Below are positions 34,126 through 42,431 of a stretch of 64,000 bases of DNA, piece by piece. Numbering within the stretch: the first letter of the stretch is position 1; each line of letters starts with the position of its first letter. Origin of the DNA: an uncultured Clostridium sp. (GTDB taxonomy: Bacteria > Bacillota > Clostridia > Lachnospirales > Lachnospiraceae); NCBI GenBank assembly GCA_900547035.1, contig URFM01000012.1:3629-67628 (forward strand). The letters run 5' to 3'. A program made the translations under genes and the position numbers. The notes beneath the pieces are model-generated. The model searched no databases. It was not told the DNA's origin and was given only the letters and a program-made list of their open reading frames with translations.

Positions 34126-34671
34126 ATGAAAAAATGGGTTTGTACTGTATGTGGTTATGTTTACGAGGGAGAGAATCCGCCGGAGAAATGTCCTCAGTGC
34201 GGCGTTCCCGCTTCCAAGTTTAAAGAGCAGAAGGCTGACGAGCTGGCTTGGGCCTGCGAGCATGAGGTAGGAGTTGCTCAGGGTTCTCCCGAGGATATTA
34301 TGGCTGACCTGCGCGCGAACTTTGAGGGCGAGTGCTCCGAGGTTGGTATGTATCTGGCGATGTCCCGTGTTGCTTACAGAGAGGGATATCCCGAGATCGG
34401 CGAGTACTGGAGAAGAGCTGCTTTTGAGGAAGCAGAGCATGCCGCTAAGTTCGCTGAGCTGCTGGGCGAGGTTGTAACCGACAGCACCAAGAAGAACCTG
34501 GAGATGAGAGTTGCCGCTGAGAACGGCGCTACCGCCGGCAAGTTTGATCTGGCCAAGAGAGCAAAGGCTCTGAACCTGGATGCAATCCATGACACCGTCC
34601 ATGAAATGGCTAAGGACGAGGCAAGACACGGCCGTGCATTCGAGGGTCTGTTAAAGAGATACTTTGGCTAA
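34126..34671 (+). CDS. reverse rubrerythrin (rubredoxin domain first)
   Basis: 181 residues, ATG 34126. An N-terminal rubredoxin centre ([20 protein letters not shown], residues 5-24) is followed by a ferritin-like di-iron domain with [23 protein letters not shown] and [12 protein letters not shown] iron ligands. This order is the reverse of classical rubrerythrin. The protein acts as an NADH-linked peroxidase through electron donors and protects anaerobes from hydrogen peroxide. Directly after the Fur/PerR gene, with its own promoter and PerR-type box. Confidence 0.95.
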   Translation: MKKWVCTVCGYVYEGENPPEKCPQCGVPASKFKEQKADELAWACEHEVGVAQGSPEDIMADLRANFEGECSEVGMYLAMSRVAYREGYPEIGEYWRRAAFEEAEHAAKFAELLGEVVTDSTKKNLEMRVAAENGATAGKFDLAKRAKALNLDAIHDTVHEMAKDEARHGRAFEGLLKRYFG

Positions 34672-34687
34672 GCTACAAGCCATGCAA

Positions 34688-34757
34688 GGCTAAAATAAAT
34701 ATGGCACCGGGAAAGAAGCGCTTGCGGTTCTGGCCCGGTGCCATGTTTGTTTTAGCC
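34688..34757. terminator. long bidirectional terminator
   Basis: GGCTAAAA..ATGGCACCGGG (from 34688) pairs with CCCGGTGCCAT..TTTTAGCC (to 34757). The 24-nt arms differ only at two positions that can form G-U pairs. Both arms are bounded by A/T runs, so it can stop the rubrerythrin (plus) and envelope operon (minus) transcripts. Confidence 0.85.
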
Positions 34758-34907
34758 TTATACGGCGACAGCCGTCCAGCGAGATGAAGCCGTCAGGCGG
34801 AACCTGGCGGGCATGGCTTGCTCTCATCTAGTATCAAATATTACAGTTTTAAGCCCTTCATAAACTGTCCGGCAAATCGAATCTCGTCCTTCTCTCTGTG
34901 TACTTTT

Positions 34908-35690
34908 CTACCTCAGATACCACAAGCCATCGCTGCCTTTTTTATACAATTCGTCAACTGCATCTTCCACTCTTCTTTCGTGATCTCTTTTTGCTCTGTC
35001 TTCCCGCATGTTGCTCAACCATTGACTGGGATTGGCAGCACTAACCGCCACCAGCACGATAGCCACCACAATCAGATAGATAACACCTTTTTTTTGACCG
35101 TCTGAGAACAGTTCGATATGTTCCGAAGAATACATCGCAAACCACCCGGCCGCAATCAGGATCCCCAGCGAAAGCCCTCCGGGACGGAGCCCTGCGAAAA
35201 AATCCACCATAATAACTCCCGCTGACAAAACACACGGTAGCGCTAAGGTAGCAATCACGTAGGTTTTCAGCTTTTGGGCGTCCATAAACATGCTCACGTA
35301 ACCAAACGCCAAACAGATGTACCGTGCGGTATTTAAAAATACGGTTCCCACCATAAAAATATGAAAAGAATTTAATATCAAAGGAACGACATAGCAGACC
35401 GCTGCTACCGCGAATAAAAAGGTGCCGGCGCTTCTGTTATATATAGGCAATTTGTCGTTCACACACACCAAAATTGCAGCTATTACGAGTATCGGAGGCA
35501 CCAGGGCATTGCTCAATACCGGAATACTGGCTAAAATAGAACCGGAGTAACCAACCATCACCAGAATCAGACCAATCATAATCTGATAGCTAAAGATTAA
35601 ATTAGCCAATACGTAACACCATCTGGCAATCTTTCCGGACTGCTTTAAACCAGGCGCCGCCTGATTTTTATTTTGATTCTGATTACTCAT
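34908..35690 (-). CDS. polytopic membrane protein, function unknown
   Basis: 260 residues from ATG 35690 (GGAGAGG upstream). A polar, Gln/Asn-rich N-terminus (MSNQNQNKNQAAPGLKQ) is followed by six or seven hydrophobic segments, about residues 25-220, and a charged C-terminal tail (REDRAKRDHERRVEDAVDEL) that ends YKKGSDGLWYLR. No family recognised. Last gene of the micropeptide-ABC operon and convergent with rubrerythrin across the long terminator. Confidence 0.75.
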   Translation of the reverse strand: MSNQNQNKNQAAPGLKQSGKIARWCYVLANLIFSYQIMIGLILVMVGYSGSILASIPVLSNALVPPILVIAAILVCVNDKLPIYNRSAGTFLFAVAAVCYVVPLILNSFHIFMVGTVFLNTARYICLAFGYVSMFMDAQKLKTYVIATLALPCVLSAGVIMVDFFAGLRPGGLSLGILIAAGWFAMYSSEHIELFSDGQKKGVIYLIVVAIVLVAVSAANPSQWLSNMREDRAKRDHERRVEDAVDELYKKGSDGLWYLR

Positions 35691-35720
35691 TTCGACCTCT
35701 CCTTTCCAATCCAATAACGG

Positions 35721-35810
35721 TTATAAAAAACTGATCATAACCCCTACGGCAAAAATCGCCAGGACAATATGCAAAAAATCTCCCATTCCTTTCGGATCTT
35801 TTATACTCAC
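35721..35810 (-). CDS. 29-aa membrane micropeptide
   Basis: GTG start at 35810 with AAAGGAG 10 nt upstream; stop TAA at 35723-35721. It reads VSIKDPKGMGDFLHIVLAIF then AVGVMISFL: a short charged head and one 18-residue hydrophobic helix. It sits between two membrane or envelope genes of the same operon. Too small for homology assignment; support comes from the ribosome site, position and membrane-helix composition. Confidence 0.5.
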   Translation of the reverse strand: MSIKDPKGMGDFLHIVLAIFAVGVMISFL

Positions 35811-35823
35811 CCTTCCACTCCTT

Positions 35824-36144
35824 TCAGCGAAAATAAAGCCGCTGCGTTTCAATCCACTCTTTCATCTGCTCCGCCTGTTTATTTTTTGTAAAACGAAAGA
35901 TGACGCAACCGTCGTCTTTCATTGCCGACACGATGTGAAAGGACCTGCCTTTTTCCTCTGTCACAATACGGAGATATCCGTTAATCAGAGATCCGTAAAC
36001 TACCTCCACTCTTTTAATATCGCCATAAGATACCTGTACCTGACTGTTTTTATGAAAGGCATTTGCCAGAAAACCCTCTCTCAAAATGATCAGATGCCGG
36101 TCATAAAGAACAATGGTCCCATTCAATCCTTTGAACTGCCTCAT
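35824..36144 (-). CDS. PH-like domain protein (DUF4429-like), function unknown
   Basis: 106 residues, soluble, beta-rich (GTIVLYDRHLIILREGF, VSYGDIKRVEVVYGSLINGY, GRSFHIVSAMKDDGCVIFRF), ending in an amphipathic helix (NKQAEQMKEWIETQRLYF). The strand pattern and closing helix are PH-like, as in short DUF4429 proteins. It follows the ABC-2 permease by 27 nt. The fold call is inference. Confidence 0.65.
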   Translation of the reverse strand: MRQFKGLNGTIVLYDRHLIILREGFLANAFHKNSQVQVSYGDIKRVEVVYGSLINGYLRIVTEEKGRSFHIVSAMKDDGCVIFRFTKNKQAEQMKEWIETQRLYFR

Positions 36145-36171
36145 ATCGTTTCAATCCGCTCCCATTGCTTT

Positions 36172-36966
36172 TTAATTTCGGAACCGCTTCACGCTCCCCA
36201 CAGCCAGCCAGTCCATCAGAAGCTGAAGAAACAGCAGGCCAAGCGCCGGAATGGCAAGATCCTGCCAACTGCTGGAAGAACGGTATGCAAAGGTCAATAC
36301 ATATGTTGGGAGAAATTTTCCAAAGGGAAACATGGCCAGCACATCCGGACCGGCCGTCACCGCGGCCAGAATGGCAATCACCAGGGAAGCCTGATTTTTG
36401 CAGAGGACAGACAGGGCGATCACCAGATTCAGAATGGAAAAAACGGCATATGCCAGAACCGCTCCGTTCGCAGCCGCGTGAATCTGCCGGAAATTATTGC
36501 TCAGCACCAGGCTTCCCACCGTATAATATAAATTGTACATGATAAAAACCGGTATGCTGGCCCCAAGCCCATAGATTAGAATCTTGGAGACCAGAAGGGT
36601 CTGCGGACGGTATCCCGCTTCCAGCGCCAGAATCCATTTTCCTGTCCGCCTCTCTTCTCTGAGCAACGGAGCACACATGAACAACACAACGGGGGTAAAA
36701 AACACCCCTACATCGGATGACCAAATCCCAATATTTTCTTTCATAGTCGGCGGAAAAAGCTTGGCCAACACGGCCTGAAGTTGTTCTCCGCCTTCCGTCA
36801 TGTCTGGTACCTGACGCGCCAGCTGGTCTGCCAAAACCGGAAGAATGACAGAGCTGATTAAAACCATGGCGCTGATTAAAATCAGCACCGACGAAAACGC
36901 TGCGCCGCGCTTTTTTCGGATAAACTCTATGCTGTCCTTTTTCATGCAGCACCACAACTGCTTCAC
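36172..36966 (-). CDS. ABC-2 type transporter permease
   Basis: 264 residues from a GTG at 36966, with AGGAGG 6 nt upstream and a GTGA overlap with the ATPase stop. It has six hydrophobic segments (AAFSSVLILISAMVLISSVI, FTPVVLFMCAPLL, ASIPVFIMYNLYYTVGSL, VLAYAVFSILNLVIALSV, ASLVIAILAAVTAG and a final helix) with a large extracellular loop after the first. This layout is typical of ABC-2 permeases that export lipids, antibiotics or peptides. Partner of the ATPase at 36963-37823. Confidence 0.85.
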   Translation of the reverse strand: MKQLWCCMKKDSIEFIRKKRGAAFSSVLILISAMVLISSVILPVLADQLARQVPDMTEGGEQLQAVLAKLFPPTMKENIGIWSSDVGVFFTPVVLFMCAPLLREERRTGKWILALEAGYRPQTLLVSKILIYGLGASIPVFIMYNLYYTVGSLVLSNNFRQIHAAANGAVLAYAVFSILNLVIALSVLCKNQASLVIAILAAVTAGPDVLAMFPFGKFLPTYVLTFAYRSSSSWQDLAIPALGLLFLQLLMDWLAVGSVKRFRN

Positions 36967-37823
36967 CTGCATACCTCCTGAAAAATCTCGTCGAGGGAAC
37001 GGCGTTTGTTCCGAATCGCCCGGATTCTGGCCGGAAGCCTCAGGAGATATTCCAGCAGGTACTTCTGATCGCTCGTCTTAAATACATAAGTTCCTCCGTC
37101 CATCTCCTCAATAGCCAGCTTTTCTTTCTCATAATCCGGCAGTCTAACTCCAGGCTCAAAGGTAATCTCCCATCGGTTTTGTTCTCCTTCTTCCAGCTCC
37201 CGAACGTCCAGCTCTTTTTGAATCCTCCCCTTGTGGAGAAACCCCACCCGGTCGCATACCCGTTCCATATCCGCTAAAATATGTGTTGACAAAATGATGC
37301 ATTTTCCTCTTCCCTTCAAGACCTTAAGCAGCTCCATCAGTTCATGCCTTCCTTCCGGATCAAGAGCTGACGTAGGTTCATCCAAAAGCAGCACCGTCGG
37401 ATCACTGACAAGGGCTGCCGCAATTCCCAAGCGCTGTTTCATTCCTCTTGACATTGAATGAATCTTTTCCTTTCCCGTCAGGCCGGCCAGCTTCAAGAGT
37501 TCATTCCTCCGCTCACAGGCCGCCTTGTTCCTTCGGTTCATCAACAGAAAATCCATGTATTCTCTTGTGGAAAGATAATCAAAAAAGGCTGGAATATCCG
37601 GCAGGTATCCAATCCTGGCTGCCCCCGCCCGAGCCGTACCGTCCACCTGGCATTCCCCCGAATCAGCTTTCGCAAGCCCTGCCACAATGGTGAGCAACGT
37701 CGTTTTTCCTGCTCCGTTTTTGCCAATCAGGCCATATATCTGCCCTTTCTTTACTGAAAATGAAACCTCCCGCAATACCGGACGGCCTCCAAAGGACTTG
37801 CTGATGTCTCTAATTTCCAGCAT
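36963..37823 (-). CDS. ABC transporter ATP-binding protein (CcmA/BcrA-like)
   Basis: 286 residues. Walker A GLIGKNGAGKTT, Q-loop IGYLPDIPAF, signature MSRGMKQRL, Walker [16 protein letters not shown] and H-loop LSTHILADMERV are all intact. The C-terminal 80-residue extension is typical of ABC-2 exporters. GGAG precedes ATG 37823. It sits between a small membrane protein and the permease in one operon. The substrate is unknown; the two micropeptides of the operon are candidates. Confidence 0.92.
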   Translation of the reverse strand: MLEIRDISKSFGGRPVLREVSFSVKKGQIYGLIGKNGAGKTTLLTIVAGLAKADSGECQVDGTARAGAARIGYLPDIPAFFDYLSTREYMDFLLMNRRNKAACERRNELLKLAGLTGKEKIHSMSRGMKQRLGIAAALVSDPTVLLLDEPTSALDPEGRHELMELLKVLKGRGKCIILSTHILADMERVCDRVGFLHKGRIQKELDVRELEEGEQNRWEITFEPGVRLPDYEKEKLAIEEMDGGTYVFKTSDQKYLLEYLLRLPARIRAIRNKRRSLDEIFQEVCR

Positions 37824-37830
37824 ATTCTCT

Positions 37831-38226
37831 CTATCTGTTCTCCTTCCATTTTTTCCAGATGTTCAGTGCGGCCCAGTACGTCATTCCGCCTGCCGTATAG
37901 CAGGCCAAATCCCATGGATCTGTCACCGAGGACGGCTTAAAGACCGGCGCAAGGAATTCCCATATTACACCGGCACAGAGACTGACGGTCAAAATCTGCG
38001 GCCATTTTTCCAACTCCCGGTTAATTGAAATCAGCAGGAGATTTATATACGAAAGGAAAAGAAGGGGACAAATGAGATCGTTCAGATAACACACCAAAAA
38101 GAACCTCACCGCCCCGTGAAAACTCTTTTTTAGCACCAAATTGTTCAAGACATAGAGGACTGCTACAAGGACAATCAGCAGCAGATTCAACGGGCGTTTC
38201 TTGATGCTCTCCCCAAATTGCCCCAT
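37831..38226 (-). CDS. 131-aa membrane protein, VanZ-like
   Basis: 131 residues with GGAGGGATGAG before ATG 38226. Four hydrophobic segments (LNLLLIVLVAVLYVLNNLVL, FFLVCYLNDLICPLLFLSYI, ILTVSLCAGVIWEFL, DLACYTAGGMTYWAAL) and short charged loops. The WDLACYTAG ending is reminiscent of VanZ-like membrane proteins, but the match is loose. It lies between the 20-aa peptide and the ATPase. Confidence 0.7.
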   Translation of the reverse strand: MGQFGESIKKRPLNLLLIVLVAVLYVLNNLVLKKSFHGAVRFFLVCYLNDLICPLLFLSYINLLLISINRELEKWPQILTVSLCAGVIWEFLAPVFKPSSVTDPWDLACYTAGGMTYWAALNIWKKWKENR

Positions 38227-38288
38227 CTCTCATCCCTCCACAAAACTTGAAAAGCACTGCCAGACTTTTCGCCCAACAGCGCTGTTCT

Positions 38289-38351
38289 TTATAAAACCAT
38301 CAAAATTAATGCAGCTACAATAATGGCGCCGACTATTCCCCAAAAGCTCAT
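38289..38351 (-). CDS. 20-aa membrane micropeptide heading the envelope operon
   Basis: ATG 38351 with AGGGAG 5 nt upstream; stop TAA 38291-38289. The product reads MSFWGIVGAIIVAALILMVL, a single fully hydrophobic helix, about 28 nt after a predicted transcription start. It is the first frame of the operon and has a better ribosome site than chance frames. It could be a signal, a structural subunit or the exported substrate of the ABC transporter; none is shown. Confidence 0.55.
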   Translation of the reverse strand: MSFWGIVGAIIVAALILMVL

Positions 38352-38385
38352 ATTAACTCCCTATTTTTATATTTTTCTTGATCTT

Positions 38386-38431
38386 TTAATAAATATCTCT
38401 CCATTAACATGCAATGCGCAGAGTGCATAGT
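38386..38431 (-). promoter_or_regulatory. promoter of the micropeptide/ABC operon with the ATGC-N7-GCAT dyad
   Basis: Minus strand: TTGCAT (38414-38409), 17 nt, TATTAA (38391-38386). Just upstream, overlapping the first base of the -35, lies ATGCACTCTGCGCAT (38428-38414) preceded by ACT. The same element sits at the same distance before the lipoprotein gene. Confidence 0.65.
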
Positions 38432-38463
38432 ACTTGAAAGTCCTGTCAAATTTCCATGGGGCA

Positions 38464-39567
38464 TCATCGCAGCACATATTCATACGCCTCATCGCCCAAT
38501 TGCAGTGTAACCAAAATGGATTTTCCTGATGTGTCTACTTCTACCGGGCATTCTACCAGAGAATGGGTCTTACAGGTCTCAAGAGGAGTAGCCGCTACAT
38601 AGCTCCCCACCCAGTCAAAATTATTCCCTGTGTCTACTACTGTAAAACCGCTGTATGGATACTGACCGTCATATAATACGGAAGCGGTATAAAGTTCTTC
38701 GATACGGATGTCGCGCTGCATGATATTTTTTACATTCGCAGCCACATCCACATATACTTTTCCGCTTTCTGCCGGATAACTCATATATGCGCTGCTGGTG
38801 TCAGAAGGAAGCACCTCGTAAGATAATGCTACTCCTGTCAGCGTAAATTCATATTCATCTGTAGAAATAGTATCTCCGATTGCAATTGGCAGTGCGGCCG
38901 CTTCTGTGCTTTCCTCAACAGATTCAGGTGTCCCGGCGGCTTCTGTTTGTCCTCCTTCACCTGTCCCCTGCGTATTCCCCAAGGCCTCCGGAATTGAGAA
39001 GCTTACCTCCAGGGACACATTGCCCGATTCCAGTTCCTCCACGCCGCTGAAGTCTCCTTCTAAGCCATACAGTTCATCCAGAGATTCCAGAGCCGTATGT
39101 TCCGGTTTTGTATCTCTGGCGACCCGGAAACTGTAATTTGCGGACTTGCCCGGAGCCGGGTTGATGCTTCCATCCTGCATGGATACATACAGTTCTTCTC
39201 CATCTAAGTAAAAGCCATCCGGGTTCAGGAAAAATTCATGGTCCGTCTTATTAGTCGCTTTGATCGTAATAGACTTCTCATTCTGCTCCCCTTCGCTCCA
39301 ATTGACATCCTCCGCATAAAAATTGACCAGCTCGATCGTCAAAATGTCGTTATCTACCAATGTCACATTTTCGAAAGAAATAAGATCCTCATCTTCCGCC
39401 TCTGTTTCCTCCGCTGATTCTGTCTGCGTCTCGCTCTCCGCTTCCTGGCCGGATTCCTCTGCTGCCGTCTCTGTAGTTTCTGAAACCGCTGTTGATTCCT
39501 GGCCGCCGCAGGCTGCCAAAGACAGCATAACCGCCGATGCCACTGCCGCTGTAAAAAATTTTCTCAT
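38464..39567 (-). CDS. secreted lipoprotein with two repeated Ig-like domains
   Basis: 367 residues from ATG 39567 (GGAGGAG 10 nt upstream). Signal peptide MRKFFTAAVASAVMLSLAAC ends in lipobox SLAAC; a Glu/Thr/Ser-rich linker (residues about 22-55) follows. Two beta-rich domains come next (about 58-190 and 215-367), each starting with a strand like ISFENVTLVDNDILTIELVN or GDTISTDEYEFTLTGVALSY. They resemble DUF4352/DUF5067-type lipoprotein domains of Clostridia. Its promoter shares a 15-bp dyad with the ABC/micropeptide operon. Confidence 0.8.
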   Translation of the reverse strand: MRKFFTAAVASAVMLSLAACGGQESTAVSETTETAAEESGQEAESETQTESAEETEAEDEDLISFENVTLVDNDILTIELVNFYAEDVNWSEGEQNEKSITIKATNKTDHEFFLNPDGFYLDGEELYVSMQDGSINPAPGKSANYSFRVARDTKPEHTALESLDELYGLEGDFSGVEELESGNVSLEVSFSIPEALGNTQGTGEGGQTEAAGTPESVEESTEAAALPIAIGDTISTDEYEFTLTGVALSYEVLPSDTSSAYMSYPAESGKVYVDVAANVKNIMQRDIRIEELYTASVLYDGQYPYSGFTVVDTGNNFDWVGSYVAATPLETCKTHSLVECPVEVDTSGKSILVTLQLGDEAYEYVLR

Positions 39568-39640
39568 ACGTGTTTTTCTCCTCCTTCTTTTGTTGTTTCC
39601 CACATCTTGGCAATTATGGAAAACTCTCTATCAAAGAATA

Positions 39641-39686
39641 ATTGTATTGATGCGCTCCATAAAATACAATGCGCTGACTGCATAGT
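39641..39686 (-). promoter_or_regulatory. lipoprotein promoter with the ATGC-N7-GCAT dyad
   Basis: Minus strand: TTGTAT (39669-39664), 17 nt, TACAAT (39646-39641), start near 39634. ATGCAGTCAGCGCAT (39683-39669), preceded by ACT, abuts the -35. Its centre is at about -42, an activator position. Confidence 0.68.
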
Positions 39687-39750
39687 CTTGGACAATAACG
39701 GGCTGATGTCAGAAATCTCCCCAAAAGCCAAAAGAAAAAACGATTTTGAG

Positions 39751-39779
39751 TTGATTTTTTTCAGAAAATTCGATACAAT
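39751..39779 (+). promoter_or_regulatory. promoter of classical rubrerythrin
   Basis: TTGATT (39751-39756), 17 nt, TACAAT (39774-39779), about 53 nt before the start codon. No clear PerR box is seen here. Confidence 0.65.
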
Positions 39780-39837
39780 CAAGATATGGAACCAGAAAAC
39801 AATTTAATTTTACAAAAGAAAGGTGAGGTAACGACCA

Positions 39838-40383
39838 ATGTCCAAATACGCAGGAACCAAGACCGAAAAAAATCTTCAGGAGGCATTTGCCGGCGAATCT
39901 CAGGCTCGCAATAAGTACACCTATTACGCTTCCGTTGCCAAGAAAGCCGGATATGAGCAGATGGCTGCTCTCTATCTGGAGACCGCGGACCAGGAGAAGG
40001 AGCACGCGAAGATGTGGTTTAAGGAGCTTCATGGAGGTGCTGTCAGCAATGACATCGCGGAAAATCTAAAGGACGCTGCTGCCGGTGAGAACTTTGAGTG
40101 GACCGACATGTACGCTCGTATGGCCAGAGAGGCCAGAGAAGAGGGTTTTGAAGAGCTGGCTGTGAAATTCGAGCTGGTTGCGCAGGTGGAGGCTGCTCAT
40201 GAGAAGCGCTACCTGAAGCTTCTGGACAGTCTGAAAAATGACAAGACCTTCAAGGGCGATGCCCCTCTGGGCTGGAAGTGCAGAAACTGCGGATATATCC
40301 ACGAGGGACCTGAGGCACCCAATGTTTGTCCCTGCTGCGCTCATCCCAAGGCTTACTTTGAGAGAAAGGTTGAGAATTACTAA
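39838..40383 (+). CDS. classical rubrerythrin
   Basis: 181 residues, AAGGTGAGG upstream of ATG 39838. An N-terminal ferritin-like di-iron domain ([20 protein letters not shown]; later [11 protein letters not shown] and [18 protein letters not shown] ligand regions) is followed by a C-terminal rubredoxin centre ([20 protein letters not shown], about residues 148-167). It is a peroxidase protecting against oxidative stress. Same length as the reverse rubrerythrin at 34126, with opposite domain order. Confidence 0.96.
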   Translation: MSKYAGTKTEKNLQEAFAGESQARNKYTYYASVAKKAGYEQMAALYLETADQEKEHAKMWFKELHGGAVSNDIAENLKDAAAGENFEWTDMYARMAREAREEGFEELAVKFELVAQVEAAHEKRYLKLLDSLKNDKTFKGDAPLGWKCRNCGYIHEGPEAPNVCPCCAHPKAYFERKVENY

Positions 40384-40445
40384 TTCTCCTTTTTGTACAG
40401 AATTTCAGATCTGTTAAAAAATATATTACAATCTCATTAAATCTA

Positions 40446-40568
40446 TTGACAGCTCCTTCTGTTTTTTCATACAATAGGTTTAAGCTGCCAAATGGGAAAT
40501 CATGATATACGATACGAGGCATATCCTAGCCGCATCTTTTTCAGAGGGCGGCGGGTTATGCCTTTTTT
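40446..40568 (+). ncRNA. promoter plus terminator unit: leader attenuator or small RNA before the AI-2E gene
   Basis: TTGACA (40446-40451), 18 nt, TACAAT (40470-40475) predicts a start near 40482. The transcript meets a hairpin with AGGCATA (40517-40523) pairing TATGCCT (40557-40563), with inner GCCGC/GCGGC pairing, and a run of T at 40563-40568. That would give an RNA of about 85 nt, or an attenuated leader for the gene starting at 40613. It could also simply be the rubrerythrin terminator. Confidence 0.5.
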
Positions 40569-40612
40569 AATTGTTATGTATAGATACGCTTTTCCATGGA
40601 AAGGAATTCAGT

Positions 40613-41731
40613 ATGGAGACTGCAAAACGAAAAGCATTTATTATCAATTTTATTTATTTTGCCATTATCCTGGCTCTGGCCGTTGCCGCTTTAAAATATC
40701 TGTTGCCTATGGCCATGCCTTTTGTAATGGGCTTTGTAATTGCCTACCTGCTTCAGGGTCCCAGAAATTTTCTGGCAGGCAAATTAGGAATCAGCAAAAA
40801 AGTGGTAGCCATTGTCTTAGTCCTGGTTTTTTACACAATCATTGGACTTCTGATTACTTTAATCGGTTTCAAAGCAGTAGGATTCGCAGGCACCCTGGTA
40901 CGCAGCCTGCCCTCCTTCTACAGCGGTCAGGTTGAGCCAGTTATCCTTGAAATTTTTCATAATTTAGAAGGCTGGATGACCCAGCTGGATCCGTCCTTTG
41001 TAACCTATCTTACTGATATGTTCACCCGGACCCTTTCTTCTCTGGGGGATATGGTATCCGGCCTTTCCATCAGCGCTATGGGGTATCTCTCCGGTCTGGC
41101 TTACGCAGTACCCGGCGGCTTTGTCAAGCTGGTGCTGCTGATTATCTCCACATTTTTTATCGCAGTGGATTACGACCAGCTTATGGGCTTTTGTTTGCGT
41201 CAGCTGAGCACCCGTTCCAAAAAAGTAGTTCTTCAGATCAAGGAGTATGTAATCGGCACGCTCTTTGTCTGCATCCGATCCTATGCGCTGATTATGAGCC
41301 TGACCTTTGTAGAATTGTCCATCGGTCTGACCATTATCCATGTCCCCAATTCCGTGATCATCGCTCTGCTGATCGCTATCTTTGATATCCTTCCGGTTCT
41401 GGGGACCGGCGGCATCATGATTCCCTGGGTGGTTATTTCCGCCTTCAGCGGAGATTATCCCCTGGCCCTTGGTCTGTTGATCGTCTATGTGGTGATCACC
41501 ATTATCCGGAATATCTTGGAGCCAAAAATCGTAGGGAGTCAGATCGGCCTGCATCCTGTCATTACCCTTTGCAGCATGTTTATCGGCGTACAGCTTTTCG
41601 GAGTTATCGGCCTCTTTGGCTTCCCCATCGGGCTCTCCCTGCTGCGCTACCTTAATGAAAACGGAACCATTCACCTCTATAAAATGGAAGACCCCAGACA
41701 GGAAACCCTGCCCGGGGAAAGCGAGTTATAA
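40613..41731 (+). CDS. AI-2E family transporter (YtvI-like)
   Basis: 372 residues from ATG 40613 (AAGGAA 6 nt upstream). Polytopic, about seven or eight hydrophobic segments. Family hallmarks: LPMAMPFVMGFVIAYLLQGP near the N-terminus, and C-terminal DILPVLGTGGIMIPWVVISA, VVITIIRNILEPKIVGSQIG and HPVITLCSMFIGVQLFGVIG. The length fits sporulation-linked YtvI as well as other AI-2E exporters. A predicted leader hairpin lies upstream. Its stop overlaps the convergent GntR gene by 6 bp. Confidence 0.9.
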   Translation: METAKRKAFIINFIYFAIILALAVAALKYLLPMAMPFVMGFVIAYLLQGPRNFLAGKLGISKKVVAIVLVLVFYTIIGLLITLIGFKAVGFAGTLVRSLPSFYSGQVEPVILEIFHNLEGWMTQLDPSFVTYLTDMFTRTLSSLGDMVSGLSISAMGYLSGLAYAVPGGFVKLVLLIISTFFIAVDYDQLMGFCLRQLSTRSKKVVLQIKEYVIGTLFVCIRSYALIMSLTFVELSIGLTIIHVPNSVIIALLIAIFDILPVLGTGGIMIPWVVISAFSGDYPLALGLLIVYVVITIIRNILEPKIVGSQIGLHPVITLCSMFIGVQLFGVIGLFGFPIGLSLLRYLNENGTIHLYKMEDPRQETLPGESEL

Positions 41732-42409
41732 ATCTTCCTTTTCCTCGTCCATATACCGGTTCTGATTGTACATCAAATGGTAAGTCATGGCCTCCTGGGC
41801 TTCCACTGCCTTTTTCTCCCGGATAGCCCGGAAGATTGCGCGGTGGGAGGCCAGGGTCTGCACGTATTCCGTTTCCCGGACGGTGCTGGCAAAAATCCGG
41901 ACTCCCTCCGTTATCACCGGTACCAGGTTGGACATCACCGTATTGTGGCTGCAGGCCGCAATCTGGGCGTGGAACTGGGAGTCCTTCTGGGAATAATCTT
42001 CCCTGCGCCGGATTAGTTCTTCCACCTCTAAAAGAATCTCTTCCAGCTTTTTGATGTCCTCCTCATCGGCATTCTGGGCCGCAAGGGCGGCGATGGGCGG
42101 CTCCAGCATCACCCGAATCTGGAGCAGGTCCCTGGTCAGTTTCCGCCTGTCCTCCATCATGGCAAATCCCAGCGGGTCGTCCGGAATCCCGTTCTTTTCC
42201 GAGATAAAGGTTCCCGCTCCCTGGCGAATGGTGACAATATTGCGGGATACCAGAATCCGCAGGGCTTCCCGGACGGTATTGCGGCCCGCACCCAGAAGCT
42301 GGCACAGCTCCATCTCCGTGGGAAGTTTGTCCCCCGCCGTGTACCCTCTCTCATGAATCATATCCAGCAGCTTTTCCGCCGTCTTCTCACCCAGAGTCTG
42401 CTTCTCCAT
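41726..42409 (-). CDS. GntR-family regulator, FadR subfamily
   Basis: 227 residues from ATG 42409 (AGGAGG upstream). GntR winged HTH (GDKLPTEMELCQLLGAGRNT, VREALRILVSRNIVTIRQG) and FCD-type all-helical effector domain (MLEPPIAALAAQNADEEDIK, FHAQIAACSHNTVMSNL), which usually binds a carboxylic acid with metal. It follows the Sua5 gene by 22 nt on the same strand. Target and ligand not evident. Confidence 0.9.
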   Translation of the reverse strand: MEKQTLGEKTAEKLLDMIHERGYTAGDKLPTEMELCQLLGAGRNTVREALRILVSRNIVTIRQGAGTFISEKNGIPDDPLGFAMMEDRRKLTRDLLQIRVMLEPPIAALAAQNADEEDIKKLEEILLEVEELIRRREDYSQKDSQFHAQIAACSHNTVMSNLVPVITEGVRIFASTVRETEYVQTLASHRAIFRAIREKKAVEAQEAMTYHLMYNQNRYMDEEKEDL

Positions 42410-42431
42410 GGCTCCTCCTGTTCTCATTCCT

